A stretch of DNA of 64,000 bases. Origin: Candidatus Methylophosphatis roskildensis (GTDB lineage Bacteria; Pseudomonadota; Gammaproteobacteria; Burkholderiales; Rhodocyclaceae). Both the position numbers and the translations under genes were made by a program. The DNA is taken from positions 248,001 through 312,000 of the forward strand of contig JADJEV010000004.1 in NCBI GenBank assembly GCA_016708905.1. Direction: 5' to 3'. Shown here piece by piece: positions 37,882 through 46,770 of this stretch (positions are counted from its first letter, which is position 1; each line of letters opens with the position of its first letter). The notes beneath the pieces were generated by a model. That model was not told the DNA's origin, searched no databases, and saw nothing but the letters and a program-made list of their open reading frames with translations.

Positions 37882-39402
37882 ATGGCAGCCAAACGCACCG
37901 CAAAGCGCCGGCAAGCGGCGCAGACGAAGAGCGAGTCTGATTCCGCCGCCACCGGCGAAACCGGATCTACCGGTTCCACACGAAGCTGGAGCGGATTCAT
38001 CTTCGATGCGCTTCTCGGCAAACTGGTCGGCCGCGCCGTGCGGTTCTACGCCGGGATCTGGCTGGGCATCGGCGGCATGCTTCTAACGATTGCCTGGCAG
38101 GCCGGGCCGCAGCGCGCGATTGAGGCTCATCAGTTCTCCAAGCTGGTATCCCGCGTCGACAGCCGAATCGTCGACAGCTGGCTGGCACTCGAATGGTATC
38201 CGGCCGACATGGGCGACAACTTGCGCTGGCGCGCCTTCACCAAGGCTGCGCCGTGTGTGGTGGTGGAATACGAAGCGGGCGGCGACTGGGGCGCGGCGTT
38301 GCGCCGCGCCTTCTGCGGCAACCGGTTCCAGTTCACCGAAAGCTACACCTTGCATGGTGTAAACCGGATTGCGCCCGGCGTGCCCTTCGCCTGGATGCAC
38401 GATGCCAGCGGCTTCGCGGTGCCGGAGATCCGCCTGAGCCACGCGGCACTCGACTGGCTGGCCGGCCATCCGCCGGCCGATCCCGTGCTGGCGAATCATC
38501 CGCCCGGGACTGCGCTCGATCAGTTGCAGCGCGAGGTCGAACGCCCGGTCGATTACGCGGTCGGCGGCTGGGCCTCATCGGCGGCCGGATTCGCGCTGGC
38601 AATCGATCCGCGGAATCCGGCCGGTGCGATGCCGGCGGACTTCGTCGACCAGCGCCGCAATGACACTGGCAACTGGCTGCTGTTCGCGATGTTCGCGTTT
38701 GGCGGGCTGCTGTTCTGGCATGGCGGCATGCGGCTGCTGCTGGGCGATATCGGGCCGGCCGCGTTGTGGCTGGCCACCCTGTTGCCGATGCTCGCGCTGC
38801 CGTGGTGGAGCGAAAGCCTGCCGCGCGGGCTGCGCGCGATAAACGTGGAGTTCGCAGGCGTGGTCGGCGACATGCTCGACACCCTCGACCCGCTCGGCCG
38901 CCTGATCGCGAGCGAACCGGCGGCCGCCGCGCAGGCGGGCGGCGCACGCCTCGCCTGGCCGGCCGGCAAGGGCCTGTATGCCGAGACCTTCGGCAAGCTG
39001 CGTTTCGCCCGGCCCAATCCGCCGCCAAGCTCGGCCGACGCGGCGCTGGCCGAGCTCGCCGAATCGGCGCGGGCGCAGGTGCGCGCGATGCCTACGGCCG
39101 AGCAGGCGGCGCTGTTCTCGCGACTGGCAGCGGACAAGGCGGGCGAACTGCCCCATGCCGGCCTCATCTTCCTGCTGGCGGCCAGGGAGACCCTGCTCGA
39201 TGCGCGAGGCGACGAGGCTGCGCGAGCGACTGCGCGCGGCTTTCTCGCGGACTGGGTTACTCAGCCGGTGGTCGAGCCCTATCCGGGCGATGCCGGTTTC
39301 GGCCAGCGTGTGCAACTGTTTCGCGATCTGACCGATTTGCCGGTGCCGGTGATCGCCAATCCCGCCGGATGGATCGTCGAACGCGCGCAGAAGGCGCGCT
39401 AG
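37882..39402 (+). CDS. Large membrane-anchored protein of unknown function
   Basis: A 506-residue protein I do not recognise. The N-terminus is basic (MAAKRTAKRRQAAQTKSESD). A membrane helix lies near residues 55-75 (FYAGIWLGIGGMLLTIAW), then a ~200-residue probable periplasmic region, then two more helices near 270-320 (WLLFAMFAFGGLLFWHGGMR; LWLATLLPMLALPWW). A soluble alpha-helical C-terminus follows (DAALAELAESARAQVRAMPT). No catalytic motif is evident. It is monocistronic. Confidence 0.7.
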   Translation: MAAKRTAKRRQAAQTKSESDSAATGETGSTGSTRSWSGFIFDALLGKLVGRAVRFYAGIWLGIGGMLLTIAWQAGPQRAIEAHQFSKLVSRVDSRIVDSWLALEWYPADMGDNLRWRAFTKAAPCVVVEYEAGGDWGAALRRAFCGNRFQFTESYTLHGVNRIAPGVPFAWMHDASGFAVPEIRLSHAALDWLAGHPPADPVLANHPPGTALDQLQREVERPVDYAVGGWASSAAGFALAIDPRNPAGAMPADFVDQRRNDTGNWLLFAMFAFGGLLFWHGGMRLLLGDIGPAALWLATLLPMLALPWWSESLPRGLRAINVEFAGVVGDMLDTLDPLGRLIASEPAAAAQAGGARLAWPAGKGLYAETFGKLRFARPNPPPSSADAALAELAESARAQVRAMPTAEQAALFSRLAADKAGELPHAGLIFLLAARETLLDARGDEAARATARGFLADWVTQPVVEPYPGDAGFGQRVQLFRDLTDLPVPVIANPAGWIVERAQKAR

Positions 39403-39439
39403 CCCGCCGAACTGGACATACTGCAAGCGAAAAAGCGAC

Positions 39440-39525
39440 ATGGCCTGCGAGCCGCGCCGGCTGGACGTTTGCGGCATGCCTGCCCGAAGATCGCCTATCC
39501 ATGCGGCTCGCAGACCGTGCTGTTT
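39440..39525. repeat. Dispersed CATGCGG/GCATGG repeat family, copy D
   Basis: Contains CCCGAAGATCGCCTATCC directly followed by ATGCGGCTCGCAG, and an upstream partner GGCCTGCGAGCCGCG. It lies between the convergent ends of the unknown membrane-protein gene and the nrfD-like gene. Confidence 0.65.
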
Positions 39526-39625
39526 TGAAGCGGCGCGATGGGGAATGCGCCGACGCACGCCCGCAGGGCGACGGCCGCAATCTTCTGCGTCGGTTATACG
39601 TTTCGGGAATCCAGCCCGCGACAGG

Positions 39626-40891
39626 TCAGTCCGGATGCGCGACCGCGGCAACGGCCGGACCGCTCGTCATCGCGTCGCGCCGTTGGGCATTGCTCGCCCG
39701 CACCTTGCCTAACTCGATGGCGATGCTTGCCTTGGCGAGCAGCGTGAACAGCAGAAAACCGAACGCCCAGATGCCGATGGCGATGCTGAACTCCTGCGCA
39801 GTCGGGACGTACTCGAAGATCTCGCCGAGCGGCGTCGGAATGAACCCGGGAATCACCAGTCCCATGCCCTTTTCCAGCCAGATGCCGACGAACCCGCAGA
39901 CGCAGGCGATGTTCAGGGTCAAGGCCTTCCTGCGCAGCGGGTGGATCGACAGGATGGCCACTGCCACCAGATTCAGGGCGATGGCCAGCCAGATCCACGG
40001 GCGCAGTCCGGCGAAACCATCCAGGCCGAGGAACAGGTAGTGCATCGAGGCGGCGTGGCGGCTGTCATTGTAGAAGTCGGTGAACATTTCGGCGCCGACG
40101 AAGAACAGGCTGATCTGCATGGCCACCGCCATGATCAGCGCGAGGGTCTCGATGACGCTCTGGCTGACCGGGTAATCGGTGACCCGGCGTATTACCTGGA
40201 GCGTGAGTATGATCAGCGCCGGCCCCGATGCGAAGGCGGATGCGATGAAGCGGGGCCCGAGCAGCGCCACGTTCCAGAATGGCCGCGCCGAGTTCGACGA
40301 GAAAAGAAAAGCGGTCACCGTGTGGATCGAGATGGCCCAGAACATGGCCAGGACGACCACCGGGAAGTAGAGCTTCAGATTAGGCTCGCGGCCACGGTAG
40401 TGGCTGAAATGGACGTAGGTCGGAATCAGCAGATTGAGCGCCAGATATCCGTTGAGCACCACGATGTCCCAGGCCAGCAGCGAACTCGGAAAGTTGAACC
40501 GTCCGATGAACGGAATGACGTGCCAGGCCCGGTCCGGCCGGCCGATGTCGACGATCACGAAGAGCATCGCCATGATCACGGCCGCCACCGCCATGCCTTC
40601 GCCGAGCAGCACCACCGACTTCACGTCCTTCCGGTGGAAGATGTAGGCGGGTATCACCAGCAGGACGGCGGCCGCGGCAATCCCAACCAGAAAGGCGAAG
40701 TTGGCGATATAGAAGCCCCAGGAGACCTGGTCGCTCATGCCGGTGACCACCAGGCCGTCGCGCAACTGGCCGAAATAGTTCAGCGCGCCGAACGCGAACA
40801 GCGCAGCCAGGATTCCGAGCCAGGTCCAGTACGCACGGCTCCCGCGCAGCATTTCGCGCACCGCATCGACGACAAAATGAACAAAGCTCAT
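39626..40891 (-). CDS. NrfD/PsrC-type quinone-interacting membrane subunit
   Basis: A 421-residue integral membrane protein with about ten helices (YWTWLGILAALFAFGALNYF at the start), the hallmark of NrfD/PsrC/DsrP proteins that exchange electrons with (mena)quinol. IVDIGRPDRAWHVIPFIGRF near residue 115 is a conserved family stretch. It is the last gene of a tetraheme cytochrome, four-cluster ferredoxin and NrfD set, like the J-O-P part of Dsr or Hmc complexes. The partner substrate is not evident. Confidence 0.87.
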   Translation of the reverse strand: MSFVHFVVDAVREMLRGSRAYWTWLGILAALFAFGALNYFGQLRDGLVVTGMSDQVSWGFYIANFAFLVGIAAAAVLLVIPAYIFHRKDVKSVVLLGEGMAVAAVIMAMLFVIVDIGRPDRAWHVIPFIGRFNFPSSLLAWDIVVLNGYLALNLLIPTYVHFSHYRGREPNLKLYFPVVVLAMFWAISIHTVTAFLFSSNSARPFWNVALLGPRFIASAFASGPALIILTLQVIRRVTDYPVSQSVIETLALIMAVAMQISLFFVGAEMFTDFYNDSRHAASMHYLFLGLDGFAGLRPWIWLAIALNLVAVAILSIHPLRRKALTLNIACVCGFVGIWLEKGMGLVIPGFIPTPLGEIFEYVPTAQEFSIAIGIWAFGFLLFTLLAKASIAIELGKVRASNAQRRDAMTSGPAVAAVAHPD

Positions 40892-40901
40892 GTCTTTTCC
40901 G

Positions 40902-41855
40902 TCATGCGTCGGTGTAGTACCAGAACTTCGGTTCCGTACCCAACTCCTCCTTGAGCCGGAACACGGTCTTGTTTTCGAGGATGTGGCGGATCTCGCTGTT
41001 CGGGTCGAGCAGGTTGCCGAAAACCCGCGCGCCGGTCGGACAAGCCTCCATGCAGGCGGGCTGCCTGCCCTTGCGTGTGCGCTGGGTGCAGAAATGGCAT
41101 TTCTCGACCACGCCCTTCGGGCGCGGCCGGTTGCCGATGAAATTGGTCACCGGGTTGAGTTCCTTCGCCGGGATCTGCGGTTCGGTCCAGTTGAAGTGCC
41201 GCGCCCAGTAGGGACAGGCCGCCATGCAGAAACGGCAACCGATGCACCAGTCGTAGTCGATCACGACGATGCCATCCGGATCCTTCCAGGTGGCCTGCAC
41301 CGGACAGGCCTTGACGCACGGCGGGTTGTCGCATTGCATGCACTGCACCGGCAGATAGAACTTGCCCTCCACCGGAACCGTCGCGGGGTCGTAGTAATGC
41401 TCCGACTTTTCCAGATTCATGCTGCCTTTGTCCATCTGCAGCACGCGGATGTACTGGACCTGCGAATCGCGGCCCTGGTTGTTCTCGCGGATGCAGCCAT
41501 GCACGCAATCGCGGTAGCCCTTGCACTTCGAAATGTTGAGCGCATAGCCGAACACCACCCCGGGAATCGGCGGTGTGTCGACGCAGGTGATGTCCACGCC
41601 GAACTTGCGTTTCGCCTTGCGTTCGATGCGCGCGAGGGCGTCCTTCATTTCCTCCGGCGTCATGCGCTGATAGTGGTCCTGAAAGAAGTCGCCGATGGCG
41701 TCCTGGAACGTGCTGCCACCCCAGGCGGCCCGCGCCGGAGCGGCTGCTGCGGCGACCCCGGTCGCCACGCCCACCGTTCCCAGTCCCTTCAGGAACCGCC
41801 GGCGGTAGTGACTGAATGTGTCGCCCTCGTCGGAGTGCTCGCGTTCATCGCTCAT
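40902..41855 (-). CDS. Tat-exported four-cluster [4Fe-4S] ferredoxin subunit
   Basis: A 317-residue electron-transfer protein. A twin-arginine signal (YRRRFLKGLGTVGVATG) shows folded export to the periplasm. Cysteine clusters: CKGYRDCVHGC, CMQCDNPPCVKACP, CIGCRFCMAACP and CHFCTQR…CMEACP, for four [4Fe-4S] centres as in DsrO/NrfC-type proteins. ATG 41855 follows GGAGA. It overlaps the cytochrome gene by 11 bases and ends ten bases before the nrfD-like start. Confidence 0.9.
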   Translation of the reverse strand: MSDEREHSDEGDTFSHYRRRFLKGLGTVGVATGVAAAAAPARAAWGGSTFQDAIGDFFQDHYQRMTPEEMKDALARIERKAKRKFGVDITCVDTPPIPGVVFGYALNISKCKGYRDCVHGCIRENNQGRDSQVQYIRVLQMDKGSMNLEKSEHYYDPATVPVEGKFYLPVQCMQCDNPPCVKACPVQATWKDPDGIVVIDYDWCIGCRFCMAACPYWARHFNWTEPQIPAKELNPVTNFIGNRPRPKGVVEKCHFCTQRTRKGRQPACMEACPTGARVFGNLLDPNSEIRHILENKTVFRLKEELGTEPKFWYYTDA

Positions 41856-42534
41856 TGGCTGTCTCCGCCTTTCTCGCCGCGTTGCGTTGCCAGACTGAAT
41901 TCGACTCATGATCCACGTTCTTCATGCGCTGCAGTCCGGCCCGTACCGGCGGCGCCTTGCTCGGCTCGCGGGGCTTGGTGGCCGGCGAATGGGGGTCATG
42001 ACAGTGGGTGCATGAATAGATCAGGCGGTCACCCTGCCAGTTGTCGACGCGCTTGCCGTGGCCGCCCAGATACCAGTCCTTCTGGCGATTGAAGTGGCAC
42101 TGGCCGCAGAGCAGATAGGCCTCGTCGAAATCCACCTTTTCGCCTCTGACCGTGTGGAGGTAATCGCGGTCGTCGATCAGATGGCAGTTCAGACACCACA
42201 TGCGGCCCTTGCCATGCTGCAGGACGGCTTGATGCGGCGCGGCCTCGAGCTTGCGCGGTTGCGGATTCGGCGGCATGAACTTGTGGCACTGCGAGCACGG
42301 AAAGAGGGCGATCTTGTCCTTCTGCGGCACGACCTTGAAGGGCGGCGCCTGCGCGTAACCGGCGAAGGTTTCGGGTGCGGTGGGAGCGGGCGGCTCCGCC
42401 GGCACGGCGTTGAGCCGCAACTGGCGGTGGGTCGGTGCCTTGTCCGCGCCGGCAGGCGAGGCGGGCGGCTCCGCGGTCTGTGCAAAGACAGACAGGGAAA
42501 GCACCCACAACAGACCCGCCCAATGCTTGGTCAT
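41845..42534 (-). CDS. Periplasmic multihaem cytochrome c, four CxxCH sites
   Basis: A 229-residue secreted cytochrome. A short signal peptide (MTKHWAGLLWVLSLSVFAQ) is followed by a proline-rich linker. Haem sites are CSQCH, CLNCH, CGQCH and CTHCH. It precedes the ferredoxin and NrfD genes and should pass electrons between them and a soluble partner. DsrJ-type subunits have three haems; this one has four, which sets it apart. Confidence 0.87.
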   Translation of the reverse strand: MTKHWAGLLWVLSLSVFAQTAEPPASPAGADKAPTHRQLRLNAVPAEPPAPTAPETFAGYAQAPPFKVVPQKDKIALFPCSQCHKFMPPNPQPRKLEAAPHQAVLQHGKGRMWCLNCHLIDDRDYLHTVRGEKVDFDEAYLLCGQCHFNRQKDWYLGGHGKRVDNWQGDRLIYSCTHCHDPHSPATKPREPSKAPPVRAGLQRMKNVDHESNSVWQRNAARKAETANER

Positions 42535-42679
42535 TCGTGTTCCGCCGTGTTTCGCCGCGTTTGACAGCATCTCCGTTCGGGGCACGCCGCACGTCCGTGC
42601 TCGTGCCCCGATCGGCGCAGAAACTCTCCTCGCTCTGCAATGACCACCGAACGGCAGTCAGAGCAGGGCGGGCTCGCCG

Positions 42680-43015
42680 TTACTTCGTCAGAATCCACTC
42701 CACTACGGCTTTGAGGTCGGCGTCGCTGATCTTGTCGGGCGGGCTCGGCGGCATCGGGACCGTGCCCCATTTGCCCGCACCGCCCTTGCGTACCTGTGCG
42801 CTGAGCGTCGCGACCGCTGCCGGGTCACCCTTGTACTTCTTGGCAATGTCGGCGAAAGACGGGCCGACGATCTTCTTGGCGACGGCATGACAGGCATTGC
42901 AGCCGCCCTTTCCCATCGCTGCGTTTGCGGCAGCGTCGTCCATTGCGGCGAATGCCTGCCCTGAAACCAGTAGAGCGGCGGCGGCTGAAACGCGGATGCA
43001 GGGTAGTACGGTCAT
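42680..43015 (-). CDS. Small class I cytochrome c (c551/c552 type)
   Basis: A 111-residue periplasmic monohaem protein. After the signal peptide come CNACH (haem attachment, near residue 39) and VPMPPSPPDKISDADLK, with Met as the likely distal ligand. The C-terminal helix KAVVEWILTK is typical of c551/c552. It stands 145 bp upstream of the tetraheme gene on the same strand and is a plausible soluble electron carrier for that module. Confidence 0.9.
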   Translation of the reverse strand: MTVLPCIRVSAAAALLVSGQAFAAMDDAAANAAMGKGGCNACHAVAKKIVGPSFADIAKKYKGDPAAVATLSAQVRKGGAGKWGTVPMPPSPPDKISDADLKAVVEWILTK

Positions 43016-43484
43016 GTCTGATCCTCCCTTAGGTCAGTTGATGACTGATTCGAGCCCTTCTGGCGGTGGCCGGTTGGCGCCTGTTCTTCGACAAGTGCGA
43101 TCATCGCCTTGCGCTTGATCGTCTTCACATCGGCCACGACGATGGCGGCCACGATGCCGCCATTGCGCTGTAGTCTAGGCTTTGCATCAAGGTAGTCAAG
43201 CAGAAATGAGCATGACTCGCATTACCCTCGTTCTGCGCCGCGGCGTTGGCGGCGCCGATCGAACGTTGTCGCACCGGCCTGTTGGGCGCGCTGTGCCGTG
43301 CGGGCGGCTCGCGAAATACCCGGGCTGGCGGTGGCCCGGAAATCGGGAACATTGCGATCTTGATTGACTCAGATCATTGTCTGCCCAGCAGCAAGGCCGC
43401 TACCATCGCCAAAGGCCGATGGCGCTTTGACGGAATTGTTTTCCTGCCGCCGCGGTACCCCAACTCCCGAACCCGGAGTCAGCC
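43016..43484. other. Divergent control region between cytochrome c and PHA synthase
   Basis: About 470 bp without a convincing gene. It should hold the promoters of both the minus-strand cytochrome module and plus-strand phaC. One candidate FNR/ANR-like site is noted separately at 43364-43377. Short open frames here lack ribosome binding sites and conserved features. Confidence 0.5.
43364..43377. promoter_or_regulatory. Candidate FNR/ANR-type box
   Basis: TTGAC-TCAG-ATCAT matches the TTGAT-N4-ATCAA anaerobic regulator box in 8 of 10 defined positions. It lies 107 bp before the phaC start and about 350 bp before the divergent cytochrome gene. Oxygen control of either side is plausible but inferred. 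Confidence 0.35.
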
Positions 43485-45308
43485 ATGAACTCACCTGAAC
43501 CCGTCGACCCGCCAGCATCTGACGAGAACAAGAAAGTCACCCCCTCGCGCGCCGCCACTTACGCGCCGCCACGAAGTGCGGATATCCGTGTCAGCATCCC
43601 GGTGGAAGGTTTCGATCGCTGGCTGCACTCCTTCCTCGGCAAGACGTCGATGCCGGTATCGCCGTCTTCGCTGCTGCTGGCCTATGCGGACTGGATGTCG
43701 AATCTCGCGCTGTCGCCGGCCAAGCAGGTCGAGCTGGGGCAGAAGTGGATGCGCAAGGTCAACCGCATGGCGCTCTACATGCCGCACGCCATCAAGCCGG
43801 ACGCGCCGCCCTGCATCGAACCGCTAGATCAGGACCGCCGATTTTCGCACCCGGACTGGAAGCAGTGGCCGTTCAATGTGTACTATCAGTCGTTCCTGCT
43901 GTTGCAGCAGTGGTGGTACAACGCGACTACCGAAGTGCGCGGCGTCTCCCGGCATCACGAAGAGGTCGTTACGTTCGTGGCGCGCCAGATGCTCGACATG
44001 TTCTCGCCCAGCAATTTCAGCTACACGAATCCCGAGGTGCTGCGCAAGATGGTCGAGAGCGGCGGCAGCAACCTGGCCGCCGGGTGGTCGAACTGGCTCG
44101 ACGATTGGGAGCGACGCCAGGCTGGCACGCCGCCGGCCGGCACCGAGGCGTACAGCGTTGGGCAGAACCTGGCGATCACGCCGGGCAAGGTGGTGTTCCG
44201 CAACCGGCTGATCGAACTCATCCAGTACGAACCGACGACGCCCAGGGTCTATGCCGAACCGGTGTTGATCGTGCCGGCCTGGATACTCAAGTACTACATT
44301 CTCGATCTTTCGCCGCACAATTCGCTGATCAAGTATCTGGTGGACAAGGGGCACACGGTTTTCTGCATATCGTGGAAGAACCCCACTTCCGACGACCGCG
44401 ATCGCGGCATGGAAGACTACCTGTACATGGGCTTCATGGACTCGCTGAAAGCGGTCAATGCCATCGTTCCCGACCAGAAGGTTCACAGCGTCGGCTATTG
44501 TGCCGGCGGCATTCTGCTGTCGATCGGCGCCGCGGCGATGGCGCGGGATAATGACGATCGGCTGAAATCCGTCTCGCTGTTCACCACTCAGGTGGACTTC
44601 ACCGAGCCGGGCGAGATCGGGCTGTTCGTCGACGAGAGCCAGGTGACCTTCCTCGAAGACATCATGTTCGATCGCGGCTACCTCAGCGGCGGTCAACTTT
44701 CGGGCACATTCCAGTTGCTGCGTTCCAACGACCTGGTCTGGTCGCGCATGGTGCGCGAGTACCTGATGGGCGAACGCACCCCGTTGATGGATCTGATGGC
44801 CTGGAACGCCGACACCTGCCGGGCGCCTTTCCGCGCGCACTCAGAGATGCTGCGGCGGCTGTTCCTGCAGAATGACCTTGCGGAAGGTCGCTACCGGGTG
44901 CGCGGCACACCGATCGCACTCAACGACATCGCGGTGCCGATCTTCAGCGTCGGCGCGGTCACCGACCACGTCGCGCCCTGGCGTTCGACCTACAAGCTCC
45001 ATCTGCTGACCGACACCGAGCTGACCTACGTGCTGACCGCGGGAGGCCACAACGTCGGCATCGTCAATGAGCCTGGCAGGCCACGGCGCAGCTATCAGGT
45101 TCTGACGCGGGCCTACGACGGCAAGTACATCGATCCCGATGCCTTCCTCGCCCGCGCCGATCGCCGCGAAGGATCGTGGTGGCCCGAATGGCAAGGCTGG
45201 CTGGCGGCACGCTCGGTTGCCCAGGTCGAGCCGCCGCAGATGGGTGCGCTCGAGAAGGGTTACGCGCCGCTGATGGACGCGCCTGGCTCCTACGTGCTGC
45301 AACATTGA
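43485..45308 (+). CDS. phaC: Polyhydroxyalkanoate synthase (class I-like)
   Basis: Polymerises hydroxyacyl-CoA into PHA at the granule surface. It has 607 residues. The lipase-like box is SVGYCAGG with the nucleophile Cys339; Asp494 (AVTDHVAPW) and His522 (TAGGHNVGIVNEPG) complete the triad. The C-terminus DRREGSWWPEWQGWLAAR is typical of the family. No phaA, phaB or phasin gene is adjacent, although a phasin-like gene lies at 1999. Confidence 0.94.
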   Translation: MNSPEPVDPPASDENKKVTPSRAATYAPPRSADIRVSIPVEGFDRWLHSFLGKTSMPVSPSSLLLAYADWMSNLALSPAKQVELGQKWMRKVNRMALYMPHAIKPDAPPCIEPLDQDRRFSHPDWKQWPFNVYYQSFLLLQQWWYNATTEVRGVSRHHEEVVTFVARQMLDMFSPSNFSYTNPEVLRKMVESGGSNLAAGWSNWLDDWERRQAGTPPAGTEAYSVGQNLAITPGKVVFRNRLIELIQYEPTTPRVYAEPVLIVPAWILKYYILDLSPHNSLIKYLVDKGHTVFCISWKNPTSDDRDRGMEDYLYMGFMDSLKAVNAIVPDQKVHSVGYCAGGILLSIGAAAMARDNDDRLKSVSLFTTQVDFTEPGEIGLFVDESQVTFLEDIMFDRGYLSGGQLSGTFQLLRSNDLVWSRMVREYLMGERTPLMDLMAWNADTCRAPFRAHSEMLRRLFLQNDLAEGRYRVRGTPIALNDIAVPIFSVGAVTDHVAPWRSTYKLHLLTDTELTYVLTAGGHNVGIVNEPGRPRRSYQVLTRAYDGKYIDPDAFLARADRREGSWWPEWQGWLAARSVAQVEPPQMGALEKGYAPLMDAPGSYVLQH

Positions 45309-45414
45309 TCGCCGGTCGGACTGCGCGAGCCTTGTCGGATACCTTCGTAATCCGGGCACCAAGGCTTGCCGAAATATCGTTGCGCGCACGCTACCGCACC
45401 CAGGAGGCCTGTCG

Positions 45415-45630
45415 ATGAGTTCCTGGTCCTGTCCCCACGACGTGGATGGCGTCTGCCAGCGCGTCGCTGGTGCCCGCTGCGAACCCGGCATGCGCGGCTG
45501 CGTGCTGCAAGGCCGCTTCGTGTTCGCCGACGACAAGATGAACGCCCCACGCAAGCCGGTCAAGGCGCAAGCGCCAACCAAGGCGGAGCCGGCAGCGTCG
45601 GCCAAGCTGCGGCGGCGGTTGCCGTTCTGA
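45415..45630 (+). CDS. Small cysteine-rich protein
   Basis: A 71-residue protein with four cysteines in SSWSCPHDVDGVCQRVAGA and RCEPGMRGCVLQGRF, spaced as a possible metal-binding site, then a Lys/Ala-rich tail. AGGAGG precedes the ATG by nine bases. It resembles short conserved proteins in betaproteobacteria without known function. It sits between phaC and an MBL hydrolase on the same strand. Confidence 0.65.
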   Translation: MSSWSCPHDVDGVCQRVAGARCEPGMRGCVLQGRFVFADDKMNAPRKPVKAQAPTKAEPAASAKLRRRLPF

Positions 45631-45712
45631 GCGAGCGGCAGACCGCCGGCCTCCGAGCCCGATCGTACTTGCCGGGCCTTATCCGCATCGCCGGCCAATC
45701 GCACTGCGCAGC

Positions 45713-46390
45713 ATGGGACCACGCGCCATATTCATCACCGACGAGATCTGTCAGGTCGGTGGCAGCGGTCTGAGCGCACCGAACGACGCGGCGGTCTACC
45801 TGGTGTCGCTGGATGGCTGCGCCGTGCTAATCGATGCCGGCTGCGGTGATGCCGACGACATGATTCTCGCCAACCTCGAAGCCGCCGGCAGCAACCCCGC
45901 GCGGATCGAAGCGCTGCTGCTCACGCATTGCCACTACGATCACGCCGGCGGTGCCGTCGGCCTGCGACGCCGCCTCGGCTGCACTGTGGTCGCGCACGCG
46001 CTCGATGCCCCGTTCATCGAAAGCGGCGACGACGTGGTCAGCGCCGCCGACTGGTACGGCGCCAGCCTCGCGCCATGCGTGGTGGACCGAAAACTCGGCG
46101 GCGCACGGGAGGAACTCACGCTCGGCGGCCGGACCATCAGTGCGATCCACATTCCCGGACACTCGCCCGGGTCGGTCGCCTATCTGGTCGAATCGCAGCA
46201 ACGCAAGGTGGTATTTGCCCAGGACGTACATGGCCCGCTGCACCCGAGCCTGTTGTCGAACGCGACCGACTATCGCCATTCGCTGCAGCGCCTGCTCGAA
46301 CTCGATGCCGATATCCTGTGCGAGGGGCACTACGGCATCTTCGAGGGGCGCGAGGCAGTTGCCGGGTTTATCCGCCGGTTCCTCGACTGA
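45713..46390 (+). CDS. Metallo-beta-lactamase-fold hydrolase
   Basis: A 225-residue metal-dependent hydrolase. The metal-binding motif is LLTHCHYDHAGGAVG (HxHxDH) near residue 70, followed by IHIPGHSPGSVAYLVE and FAQDVHGP, and the last ligand in CEGHYGIFEG. This is the glyoxalase II/ribonuclease Z-like superfamily. Without more context the substrate is unknown. Confidence 0.88.
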   Translation: MGPRAIFITDEICQVGGSGLSAPNDAAVYLVSLDGCAVLIDAGCGDADDMILANLEAAGSNPARIEALLLTHCHYDHAGGAVGLRRRLGCTVVAHALDAPFIESGDDVVSAADWYGASLAPCVVDRKLGGAREELTLGGRTISAIHIPGHSPGSVAYLVESQQRKVVFAQDVHGPLHPSLLSNATDYRHSLQRLLELDADILCEGHYGIFEGREAVAGFIRRFLD

Positions 46391-46405
46391 CCAGCGTGCC
46401 GGCGA

Positions 46406-46741
46406 TTACAGCGGGCCCCCGGCGTCGAGCTCGGCCAGCAGCGCGCTGGAAAACGAGCGCCACGCCGGACCGCCCGAGCTGGCAACTCCCTCGTCGGCGC
46501 TCTCTTGCAGGGTTTTGACCATCAGAGCGGCCAGACCGAACAGATCGGCCCGGGCCAGCGCCGCGCGGTCGCCCTTTGCCGCCGCCGCCATCGTCCGATT
46601 GCCTTCGTCGGACAGGGCTTCGTGCGCCAGGGCGCGAACCTGGGCGTCGTCCAACCAGTCGATGCCTAGCGCGACACCCATACGCTCGAGTGCCAGTTCG
46701 AGGGCTCGGGTTTCCTGCGGGTAGTGCTCGAAGCCGCTCAT
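46406..46741 (-). CDS. Conserved hypothetical protein
   Basis: A 111-residue soluble, helical protein (MSGFEHYPQETRALELALER … LFGLAALMVKTLQESADEGV). AAGGA precedes the ATG. It follows the ArsB/NhaD-like permease by 30 bp on the same strand and may be the third gene of that operon. I recognise no domain. Confidence 0.6.
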   Translation of the reverse strand: MSGFEHYPQETRALELALERMGVALGIDWLDDAQVRALAHEALSDEGNRTMAAAAKGDRAALARADLFGLAALMVKTLQESADEGVASSGGPAWRSFSSALLAELDAGGPL

Positions 46742-46770
46742 GATTGCGTCCTTTTCATGCCGACACGTAC

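Noticed and set aside
43125..43367. Small open frames in the phaC upstream region
   Set aside because: No start signal or conserved sequence, and they overlap the expected promoters.
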